Below the pieces are notes generated by a model. The model saw nothing but the letters and a program-made list of their open reading frames with translations, was not told where the DNA came from and did no database searches. A stretch of DNA of 28,769 bases from JAMBLL01 sp036985935. Its GTDB lineage: Bacteria; Actinomycetota; Acidimicrobiia; Spongiisociales; UBA5794. The stretch covers positions 1 through 28,769 of the forward strand of contig BTQP01000004.1 of assembly GCA_036985935.1 (NCBI GenBank), given 5' to 3'. Each line of letters begins with the position of its first letter. Position 1 is the first letter of the stretch. Positions 22,347-28,769 of this stretch are shown in pieces. The position numbers and the translations under genes are program-made.

Positions 22347-23813
22347 TCAGGTATTCGGGATTTGCACGTACTCGAACTCTACCGGTTGCCCGCCGATGCC
22401 CTTCTGTGGCGGTGCGATCCAGGTAGCGAACTCCCCGGGGGTTGTCACCTGCTGCATCAGATCCTCGATGAAGACTCTGTCGTTTTCGGTTGGCAGGTAG
22501 TCGCCGCGGTGTTGCTCCCACGTGGCTTCGTCGACCACAGATCCCTCCGGTGTCACGTGGAGTCCGGAGAACTCGCCGATCTGGCGATGGAACGCCACAT
22601 GCGGAAGGCCGAGTTCAAAGTCCACGCCTGTCTCGGTGATGTAACGGTTCCAACGGTTCACACCCCCGGCGCAGTCGTCCACGTAGTCGTCGCGAAGCCG
22701 AGCATTGAGGGCGTTGAGGGCGGGTACATCGACATGACGGAACTCGCCATCGACGTATTTGGTCACCGGGTAGGTGGAGTCGCGTAGTTCGTGGTCGTCC
22801 TCGATCGCTGTCTCGTGGTAGCGCCCCTTCAATCCCGAATGGAAGGCGGTCGCTGCGTTGGTCGACTCCTCCGCTCCGAAGAGATCCAAAGTGAGGGAGA
22901 AATGGAGGTTCAGTTTTCGCTGGATCAGCGGTAGGTCGATCACTCCGAGAGACCGTACGCGATCGGTGTCATACGGATCTTCGATACCTGCGTCGCGCAT
23001 GGCTTCGGCTGTCGCTTTGACGATTCGGCCGACCCCTGTCGCCCCCACGAACATATGGTGCGCTTCCTCGGCCAGCATGAATCGGCAGGTTCTCGACAGG
23101 GGGTCGAAACCCGATTGGGCGAGCGCTTCGAGCTGCATCTTGCCGTCACGATCGGTGAAGTATGTGAAAAGAAAGAACGAGAGCCAATCCGGCGTCTCCT
23201 CGTTGAATGCTCCCAGCATGCGCGGGCGATCTTTGTCACCGGAGCGGCGACGTAGCAGTTCCTCAGCTTCTTCGCGACCGTCCCTACCGAAGTAGCGCTG
23301 GAGCAGGTAGACCATCGCCCACAGATGTCTGCCCTCTTCGACGTTGACCTGGAAGAGATTGCGCATGTCGTAGAACGACGGCGCCGTGCGACCGAGGAAG
23401 CGTTGCTGTTCGACGGAGGCGGGTTCGGTGTCGCCCTGAATGACGATGAGTCTGCGCAACATGGCGCGATAGGGTCCCGGTACCTCCTGCCACGCTGGCT
23501 CACCTTTGTGTTCACCAAAGGGCACGGTGCGGCCCTCTTCTGCGGGCGCAAGAAGGATTCCCCACCGGTACTCTGGCATCTTCACGAAGTCGAATTTCGC
23601 CCATCCGTCGCGCTCGACGCTGACCGCCGTACGAAGCCAGACGTCTGCCTCCTGGAACGGCGTCTCATGAATGAACCCTGTTGGGCCCATGTCGACCCAC
23701 CACTCGAGGTACTTCGGATACCACCGCTCCAGTGCTCTCAAGAGCTTCTGGTCGTCTGCGAGACCGACGTTGTTCGGCATCAGCGTTGAGTAATCCACAG
23801 AGTCGGTGGTCAT
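22347..23813 (-). CDS. boxB: Benzoyl-CoA 2,3-epoxidase (BoxB)
   Basis: 488-residue diiron epoxidase of the aerobic CoA-dependent (box) benzoate pathway; it converts benzoyl-CoA, O2 and reducing power from BoxA into 2,3-epoxybenzoyl-CoA. The diiron ligands as known for BoxB can be mapped with a constant shift: E130, E160, H163 (EEGRH), D221, E250 and H253 (AEEAHHMF). WYPKYLEWWVDMGPTGF and FQEADVWLRTAVSVE are typical N-terminal blocks. ATG 23813 has AGAGGG about nine bases upstream; the upstream frame extension is the boxC shadow. It sits 14 bases after boxC. The reductase partner BoxA is not in the window. Confidence 0.95.
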   Translation of the reverse strand: MTTDSVDYSTLMPNNVGLADDQKLLRALERWYPKYLEWWVDMGPTGFIHETPFQEADVWLRTAVSVERDGWAKFDFVKMPEYRWGILLAPAEEGRTVPFGEHKGEPAWQEVPGPYRAMLRRLIVIQGDTEPASVEQQRFLGRTAPSFYDMRNLFQVNVEEGRHLWAMVYLLQRYFGRDGREEAEELLRRRSGDKDRPRMLGAFNEETPDWLSFFLFTYFTDRDGKMQLEALAQSGFDPLSRTCRFMLAEEAHHMFVGATGVGRIVKATAEAMRDAGIEDPYDTDRVRSLGVIDLPLIQRKLNLHFSLTLDLFGAEESTNAATAFHSGLKGRYHETAIEDDHELRDSTYPVTKYVDGEFRHVDVPALNALNARLRDDYVDDCAGGVNRWNRYITETGVDFELGLPHVAFHRQIGEFSGLHVTPEGSVVDEATWEQHRGDYLPTENDRVFIEDLMQQVTTPGEFATWIAPPQKGIGGQPVEFEYVQIPNT

Positions 23814-23827
23814 CGTCGGTTTCCCTC

Positions 23828-25477
23828 TCAGGTTCGTTTTCGGTTGAAATCGGGGCGGATGCCCGTGCCGTATCTCTGCAGAGCTCCGTCTGGTCCCGAG
23901 GCGTTTGGCCGCGTGAATATCCAGTTCTGCCACGCGGTGAGTCTGGCGAAGATCTTGGTCTCGAGGGTCTCGGGTCCGGGGAATCGGAGGTTCGCTTCCA
24001 TCCCGGTGAGCGCGTCGGGCGAGAACGATGCCCGTTCCTCGATAGCGAGACGCAGCTCGTCGTCCCAGTCGAGGTCGTCGTATGCGAACGTGACCAGTTC
24101 AGCTCTGGCGGCTTCGCCAGCATCGAGGCTCTCATCGATGAGGGCTCTGGCGCTCTCCAGGGCATCGTCTCGCCCCCAAAAACGCGTAGCGAGCCGTGTG
24201 AGGTGGTTGTCCATCGTCAAAGGCCCGAAGTTCATTGCAGTGAGACGCAGCTCGGCCTCGGCGCCGTTGGAGTCTTCGAAGGTTCCCTCGAGCATGTAAC
24301 AACGGTCTGCGGCAAAAGCGATCTCAGCGAGGAATCCGACGAAACAGCTTCCGGGTTCGATCAGCGTGAACGTCGTTCGCGATGTCACGTCGAGGCGGCG
24401 CAGCGTCCGTTTCATATAGAGAACCGTCTCGCGTACGGCCCAATGGTCTATGTGCTCGAGAAGGAATGCGTCGTGTGCGTGGGCGATGTTCGGGTCGCCG
24501 TGTGTCTTGAACAGCCATGTACCGATGTTCCGTTCGTTGGTGCGCAGGTGCAGGATCGCATCATCAAGTGAACGGGTGATCTGCAACGGCCAGAATTCGA
24601 CTCCGTGTTCGACTACGTCGGATCCGTCGGTCGGAGGCAGGTCGGTGGGTCCCTCGATGACGAATGTTGCCGTGCCGAGCTCGCGGTCGAGTTCGATCCG
24701 TAACAAAGGGTAGATGATCGTCGATTCGGTGATCGTCCGCTCGAGCGGGGTGAGCTCGATACCTGGACCTGTGGACGGCCGATCGCTCGTCGCAGCCATC
24801 TCCGCCAGACGTTCGTCAACACCTTCAGCGAACCGTGATGTAGGGATCGTTTCATCGACGAGTCGCCATTCGACGGCCTTTTCGCCTTTGATTCCTTCCT
24901 CGACGGTGGAGAACACGTCGGCGAGGTCACGGCGAACGAATCGCTTGTCGACGAGACGACTGAGGCCACCGGTTCCTGGAAGTACAGCGAGAAGCGGGAC
25001 CTCGGGAAGAGCGACCGACGCTGACCCATCGTCAACGAGAATGATGTGGTCTGCTGCAAGCGCCAGCTCGTATCCGCCACCGGCAGCACTGCCGTTGATC
25101 GCAGCGAGATAGCGTTGACCCGAGTTGGTGCTCGCATCCTCGACACCATTGCGGGTTTCGTTCGTGAACTTACAGAAGTTCACCTTTTCCGGGTGTGAGG
25201 AGCTGCCGAGCATCTTGATGTTCGCCCCGGCACAGAAGATCCGCTCCTTGAGTGACTCGATCACCACAACCTTCACCTCGGGATGCTCGAATCGAAGGCG
25301 CTGTACAGCGTCATAGAGTTCGATGTCGACACCGAGGTCGTAGGAGTTCATCTTCAGCTCCCATGGCCCTAACCCACCCGCCTCATCCACGTCCATGCCG
25401 AGCCGGCCCACCTGGCCGTCGATGGTCAAAACCCAGTGCTGGTACCGGTCAGGATGTGTGCGAAAATCGACGTTCAT
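23828..25477 (-). CDS. boxC: 2,3-epoxybenzoyl-CoA dihydrolase (BoxC)
   Basis: 549-residue protein of the crotonase superfamily with an N-terminal crotonase domain and a long C-terminal half, matching BoxC in length. It opens the ring of 2,3-epoxybenzoyl-CoA with two waters to 3,4-dehydroadipyl-CoA semialdehyde plus formate. RIFCAGANIKMLG (79-91) and NGSAAGGGYELALAADHIIL (128-147) are the oxyanion-hole loops, and LPEVPLLAVLPGTGG follows. ATG 25477 is supported by a -10-like TACGAT ending seven bases before it, which would make a leaderless message; no ribosome site is visible. First gene of the box-hcr operon and divergent from the CoA ligase. Confidence 0.95.
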   Translation of the reverse strand: MNVDFRTHPDRYQHWVLTIDGQVGRLGMDVDEAGGLGPWELKMNSYDLGVDIELYDAVQRLRFEHPEVKVVVIESLKERIFCAGANIKMLGSSSHPEKVNFCKFTNETRNGVEDASTNSGQRYLAAINGSAAGGGYELALAADHIILVDDGSASVALPEVPLLAVLPGTGGLSRLVDKRFVRRDLADVFSTVEEGIKGEKAVEWRLVDETIPTSRFAEGVDERLAEMAATSDRPSTGPGIELTPLERTITESTIIYPLLRIELDRELGTATFVIEGPTDLPPTDGSDVVEHGVEFWPLQITRSLDDAILHLRTNERNIGTWLFKTHGDPNIAHAHDAFLLEHIDHWAVRETVLYMKRTLRRLDVTSRTTFTLIEPGSCFVGFLAEIAFAADRCYMLEGTFEDSNGAEAELRLTAMNFGPLTMDNHLTRLATRFWGRDDALESARALIDESLDAGEAARAELVTFAYDDLDWDDELRLAIEERASFSPDALTGMEANLRFPGPETLETKIFARLTAWQNWIFTRPNASGPDGALQRYGTGIRPDFNRKRT

Positions 25478-25483
25478 ACAGCG

Positions 25484-25489
25484 ATCGTA
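25484..25489 (-). promoter_or_regulatory. -10 element for a leaderless boxC transcript
   Basis: On the minus strand this reads TACGAT. Its last base lies exactly at -7 if transcription begins on the A of the boxC ATG at 25477. The -35 region is weak (TGGACC with a 20-base spacer), so an activator may be needed. Confidence 0.45.
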
Positions 25490-25530
25490 CCAGGGGCGAA
25501 TTCCAGCGCGGTCCAGCGGATATCCACGCT

Positions 25531-25578
25531 GATACCAGGTCGCACCGCGAGCTGCGCTGCTACGGTGACAGTGGTATC
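25531..25578. promoter_or_regulatory. Inverted repeat in the boxC/CoA-ligase divergent promoter region
   Basis: GATACCA (25531-25537) and TGGTATC (25572-25578) form seven-base arms 34 bases apart in the 132-base region between the two divergent genes. This may be a regulator site for a shared aromatic-CoA response, but arms this short can arise by chance. Confidence 0.25.
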
Positions 25579-25609
25579 GCAGCATGTAGGGCGAACGGAG
25601 GCATGGATC

Positions 25610-27208
25610 GTGATCGACCACACCGTAACCGTGACGGCAGAGGACATGACCTTCGCTCCAACGTTCAACGTCGCGGTGCCTTTCATCGATAGGCACCTCG
25701 GAGAGGGACGGGGCGACAAGGTCGCCATTCGGACGAACCACGGCGAAAACGTCACCTACGGGGAGCTAGCGGATGGTGTGAATCGGGCGGGCAACGCGCT
25801 CAAAGATCTCGGCATCGCCCGGGGGGACCGCGTGCTCATGGTGGTCAAGGACGACCCGGTTTTCCACTATGTCTTTTGGGGTGCCATCAAGGCCGGATTC
25901 GTCCCCGTTCCTCTCAACACGTTGCTGCGCTCCAAGGACTACGAGTTCGTCATCCCCGACTCGCGGGCAACCGTGGTCGTATGGTCACCTGAATTCGATG
26001 ATGAGGTGGTCCCTGCCCTGGAGGCAGCCAACCCGGGTCCCCTACATCGACTTCGTACCGAGGGCGAGGGAGCAACGATTCGATCCCTGCTCGAGCAAGC
26101 ATCGCCCGTCCTCGATCCTGTGTCCACCACGGCACTCGATGACTGCTTCTGGCTCTACTCGTCCGGGTCAACGGGTAATCCGAAGGGTGCGATTCATCGT
26201 CATCGTGACATGGTGGTCACCTCCCAGAGGTATGGAGTAGAGACGCTCGGGGCCACGGAAGACGACACCTTCTTTTCCGCCGCGAAGCTGTTCTTCGCCT
26301 ATGGGCTTGGCAACGGCATGACCTTCCCATTGTGGGTTGGTGGCACGGCGATCCTCTTCGACGGTCGACCCACCCCCGAGACAACGTTCGATATCATCTC
26401 TCGATATCGGCCAACGCTCTATTTCGGGGTGCCGACCCTCTATGCGGCCCAACTTGCCGGGTATGACGAACTGGAGCCAGACACCTCATCGATACGACTC
26501 TGCGTTTCTGCCGGCGAGGCGCTACCTCCCGATATTCTGCGACGGTGGAAGGAATGCACCGGACTCGACATCCTCGACGGCATCGGGTCGACGGAGCTGC
26601 TGCACATCTTCATCTCCAACCTGCCTGGAGACATCCGTCCTGGAGCTACGGGCAAGCCCGTCCCCGGTTACGAGGCCCGGATAGTCGATGAGGATGGAAA
26701 CGACGTTCCTGTTGGAGACTCGGGACGCTTGCTCGACCGTGGCCATTCGGCGGCCAGGGCGTACTGGAACAACCCCGAGAAGACCGCGGCGACGATGTAC
26801 GGCGACGACTGGCTCGATACCGGTGACACCTACGTACGCGACGAGGATGGATACTTCTACTACCAGGGTCGCAGCGACGACATGATGAAGGTGGGCGGAA
26901 TCTGGACGTCCCCGTTCGAGATAGAGGCGAAACTCATGGAGCATCCGCTCGTCCTCGAGGCGGCGATCGTCGGTCGCGAGGACGACGCCGATCTGGTGAA
27001 ACCGGCAGCGGTCGTTGTTCTCACCGATGCCTCGGCCGCAGGCGAAAACCTCGTGCAGGAGCTGCAAGCTTTATGCAAGGAGGGTCTTGCGCCCTACAAG
27101 TACCCCCGCTGGATCGACTTCGTCGAGGACCTACCGAAGACCGCCACCGGCAAGATCCAACGGTTCAAACTGAGGGAAACAAGCCAACAGCCGACAGCCG
27201 ACGGCTGA
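25610..27208 (+). CDS. Benzoate (or 4-hydroxybenzoate) CoA ligase
   Basis: 532-residue acyl-adenylate-forming ligase of the benzoate-CoA ligase family (BclA/BadA/HbaA type). FNVAVPFIDRHLGEGRGDK is the typical N-terminal block, YSSGSTGNPKGAIHRHRDM the ATP-binding P-loop, FFSAAKLFFAYGLGNGMTFP the region characteristic of benzoate ligases, DGIGSTELLHIF and GRSDDMMKVGGIWTSPFEIE later core motifs, and KTATGKIQRFKLR the C-terminal catalytic lysine. The GTG start at 25610 has CGGAGG (25596-25601) eight bases upstream; the longer frame lacks family similarity. Product would enter both the box and reductive routes. Because hcr genes lie next door, 4-hydroxybenzoate is an equally credible substrate. 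The last few residues are encoded by a heptamer repeat. Confidence 0.9.
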   Translation: MIDHTVTVTAEDMTFAPTFNVAVPFIDRHLGEGRGDKVAIRTNHGENVTYGELADGVNRAGNALKDLGIARGDRVLMVVKDDPVFHYVFWGAIKAGFVPVPLNTLLRSKDYEFVIPDSRATVVVWSPEFDDEVVPALEAANPGPLHRLRTEGEGATIRSLLEQASPVLDPVSTTALDDCFWLYSSGSTGNPKGAIHRHRDMVVTSQRYGVETLGATEDDTFFSAAKLFFAYGLGNGMTFPLWVGGTAILFDGRPTPETTFDIISRYRPTLYFGVPTLYAAQLAGYDELEPDTSSIRLCVSAGEALPPDILRRWKECTGLDILDGIGSTELLHIFISNLPGDIRPGATGKPVPGYEARIVDEDGNDVPVGDSGRLLDRGHSAARAYWNNPEKTAATMYGDDWLDTGDTYVRDEDGYFYYQGRSDDMMKVGGIWTSPFEIEAKLMEHPLVLEAAIVGREDDADLVKPAAVVVLTDASAAGENLVQELQALCKEGLAPYKYPRWIDFVEDLPKTATGKIQRFKLRETSQQPTADG

Positions 27209-27218
27209 CAGCCGGCAG
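27184..27218 (+). repeat. Degenerate tandem heptamer repeat (five units of CCGACAG)
   Basis: Five successive seven-base units: CCAACAG, CCGACAG, CCGACGG, CTGACAG, CCGGCAG. The third and fourth also create a small CAGCCG/CGGCTG hairpin. The repeat encodes the C-terminal residues of the CoA ligase, contains its stop (27206-27208) and fills the 13-base gap before the next gene. It looks like an inserted or expanded intergenic repeat. Confidence 0.7.
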
Positions 27219-27221
27219 CGG

Positions 27222-28517
27222 ATGGACATCACTTTCTTCGACCAGGGCATCGAGACCCTTCCCCGAGACAAGCTTCGCCTCGTCCAGGAGGAGAAGCTCG
27301 CAGCAATGCTCGAGACCGTGTACGGAACCAACCTATTCGTCACCGGCAAGCTTGACGCTTCAGGGGCCGCGCCAAGAGATGTACGTACGCTCGAGGATCT
27401 CGCTGGTTTGCCGTTCACGACGAAGGCTGAGCTCATGGCTGCCCAGGCCGAAGGGCTGCTGAGCACAAACTGCACCTTCCCCGAAGCCGTCTACACGAGG
27501 GTTCACCAAACCTCGGGAACCACGGGTCCGCCCCTGCGGGTTTTCGACACGGTCGAAAGCTGGGACTGGTGGGGGCGCTGCTGGGGTTTCGTGCTCGCAG
27601 GCGCTGGTCTCACCGCGAGGGACCGCTTCTTCGTGCCCTTTTCCTTCGGTCCGTTCATCGGATTCTGGGCAGCCCTTGGCGGAGCGAAGAGGATCGAGGC
27701 GTTGATGGTCCCTGGCGGTGGTCGCACATCGGCCCAGCGGCTTCAGCTCATGGCCGATATGGGAGTTACCGCAATGGCGTGCACACCCACGTATGCGCTG
27801 CGACTGGTCGAAGTCGCGAGGGAAGAAGGCTTCGACCTATCGACGATCCCCATGAGAATCACCGTGCATGCCGGTGAACCGGGTGCAAGCGTTCCGGCCA
27901 CGAAGTCCCGTATCGAAAAGGAGTGGGGAGCCAGGTGTTACGACCACGCTGGGGCGTCGGAGGTCGGAGCACATAGCTTCGAGTGTCAGGCCCAGCCAGG
28001 AGGAACCCACGCCATCGACAGCGAATTCATCATCGAAGTAGTCGATCCCGCCAGCGGGCGACCGGTTCGCTCTGGTGATGAAGGAGAACTGGTGATTACG
28101 AACCTCGGTAGAGTCGGATTTCCTGTCATCCGATATCGCACCGGGGATGTTGTATGCGTCAACAACTCTCCATGCCCATGTGGACGCACCTTCACCCGTT
28201 TCGATGGAGGGGTCATCGGAAGGGTTGACGACATGGTGGTCATTCGTGGTGTGAACGTCTATCCGGGTGCCGTCGAGAACCTCCTCCGACGCCACGCCGC
28301 TGTCGACGAATTTCGCGTCACGGTCTCGCGACAGAGGGAGCTATCGACGATCCTCATCGAGATCGAGTGCAGGGAAGGCGCCGATAGGGAAGGAACCGAG
28401 CGGGCGGTGCAGAAGACCTTCGAATCATCGCTCGGACTGCGACCGGAGGTCAACGCCGTAGAGCGCCATTCGCTTCCCCGCTTTGAGCTGAAAGCGCAGC
28501 GGTTCTTCCTCGCGTGA
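27222..28517 (+). CDS. Phenylacetate-CoA ligase (PaaK) family protein
   Basis: 431-residue AMP-forming ligase of the PaaK family. VHQTSGTTGPPLRV is the P-loop-like ATP motif, CYDHAGASEVG the adenylate-binding block, GELVITNLGRVGFPVIRYRT and GDVV the core, and NSPCPCGRTFTRF with GRVDDMVVIRGVNVYP the hinge. Family members activate phenylacetate, 2-aminobenzoate, 3-hydroxyanthranilate or similar aryl acids. The ATG follows the benzoate-type ligase by 13 bases without a clear ribosome site, so it is probably co-transcribed. Its presence widens the range of aryl acids the locus may accept; together with the IorA-like enzyme, phenylacetate is one possibility, but no phenylacetyl-CoA-specific gene is visible here. 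Confidence 0.87.
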   Translation: MDITFFDQGIETLPRDKLRLVQEEKLAAMLETVYGTNLFVTGKLDASGAAPRDVRTLEDLAGLPFTTKAELMAAQAEGLLSTNCTFPEAVYTRVHQTSGTTGPPLRVFDTVESWDWWGRCWGFVLAGAGLTARDRFFVPFSFGPFIGFWAALGGAKRIEALMVPGGGRTSAQRLQLMADMGVTAMACTPTYALRLVEVAREEGFDLSTIPMRITVHAGEPGASVPATKSRIEKEWGARCYDHAGASEVGAHSFECQAQPGGTHAIDSEFIIEVVDPASGRPVRSGDEGELVITNLGRVGFPVIRYRTGDVVCVNNSPCPCGRTFTRFDGGVIGRVDDMVVIRGVNVYPGAVENLLRRHAAVDEFRVTVSRQRELSTILIEIECREGADREGTERAVQKTFESSLGLRPEVNAVERHSLPRFELKAQRFFLA

Positions 28518-28523
28518 TGTGAT

Positions 28524-28537
28524 GGAGCGGCAGCTCC
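28524..28537 (+). terminator. Weak hairpin after the PaaK-family gene
   Basis: GGAGC, loop GGCA, GCTCC, followed by TTGATT rather than a T-run. It could end the two-gene ligase transcript, but it is short and lacks a poly-T tail. The rest of 28518-28689 shows no gene; a GGGAGG ribosome site precedes the next ATG. Confidence 0.3.
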
Positions 28538-28689
28538 TTGATTGGTGCCTGTTGCCCATACATCGAGACGACGCGGCGACTATGGTAATCCTCAGACACT
28601 GGTGAGTCTTTCCGGGCCTGCCGGGCACACAGAGGCGATCTCGGGTCGCGTCCCTTGACCGCTGATTGAGGTATGGGAGGACATCGACC

Positions 28690-28769
28690 ATGAAACGATC
28701 CTGGCTTATCAAAGTGAGCTTCTTCCTGGCACTGTCGCTCGTGGCCGCTGCGTGCAGCACGACCGACGA
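28690..28769 (+). CDS. Lipoprotein, N-terminal fragment (runs off right edge)
   Basis: Twenty-six codons are visible, starting MKRSWLIKVSFFLALSLV and ending AAACSTTD. This is a lipoprotein signal peptide: positive N-terminus, hydrophobic stretch, and a lipobox AAAC with the Cys to be lipidated. GGGAGG lies about nine bases before the ATG. Near aromatic-acid ligases, a substrate-binding lipoprotein of an ABC importer is a common neighbour, but nothing in the fragment proves that. Confidence 0.75.
   Translation, partial: MKRSWLIKVSFFLALSLVAAACSTTD

Noticed and set aside
25436..25609. Longer CoA ligase frame upstream of GTG 25610
   Set aside because: It overlaps the start of boxC on the other strand and the promoter region, and lacks ligase-like sequence.

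Overview
The window is a GC-rich, densely coded catabolic locus for aromatic acids handled as CoA thioesters. Almost every gene encodes CoA-ester, ferredoxin or 2-oxoacid chemistry, most gene junctions overlap by a few bases, and no phage, transposon, RNA gene or CRISPR array was seen. The host is probably a high-GC bacterium. Frequent GTG/TTG starts and at least two apparently leaderless or near-leaderless promoters would suit an actinobacterium (for example Acidimicrobiia-like), but this is inference and another high-GC phylum is possible.

Layout. (1) 1-5279, minus strand: one operon reading DUF35/OB-fold protein, thiolase, PrpF-family isomerase, had, oah, dch (dch runs off the left edge). 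had, oah and dch are the 'upper' benzoyl-CoA steps that follow dearomatisation by benzoyl-CoA reductase. (2) 5280-5595: divergent intergenic region with an inverted repeat. (3) 5596-17199, plus strand: a long, translationally coupled operon encoding a LeuA-family condensing enzyme, an IorA-like 2-oxoacid:ferredoxin oxidoreductase subunit, a gamma-delta ferredoxin-fused partner, a second KorABC-type oxidoreductase, a TetR regulator, a CaiB/BaiF CoA-transferase, an enoyl-CoA hydratase, an SDR dehydrogenase and a LeuC/LeuD-type hydro-lyase pair. (4) 17257-17925: a cysteine-rich PAS-LuxR regulator behind its own promoter. (5) 25477 down to 17937, minus strand: boxC, boxB, hcrC, hcrA, hcrB and a hemerythrin-like protein. 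(6) 25610-28517, plus strand: a benzoate-type CoA ligase and a PaaK-family CoA ligase, followed by the start of a lipoprotein gene at the right edge.

How it may work together. Aryl acids are activated by the ligase(s). 4-Hydroxybenzoyl-CoA is dehydroxylated to benzoyl-CoA by HcrABC using ferredoxin. Benzoyl-CoA can then go either through the oxygen-dependent epoxidation route (BoxB, BoxC) or through the oxygen-independent reductive route (reductase not in the window, then Dch, Had, Oah and thiolytic beta-oxidation). The two 2-oxoacid:ferredoxin oxidoreductases are plausible sources of low-potential electrons for HcrABC and for a benzoyl-CoA reductase. The most notable points are the close packing of box and hcr genes in one apparent operon ending in a hemerythrin, the side-by-side presence of aerobic and anaerobic benzoyl-CoA modules, and an unassigned LeuA/LeuC/LeuD/PrpF-like set without an accompanying isopropylmalate/isocitrate dehydrogenase. 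Benzoyl-CoA reductase, BoxA, an acyl-CoA dehydrogenase and a separate ferredoxin gene are not in this window.
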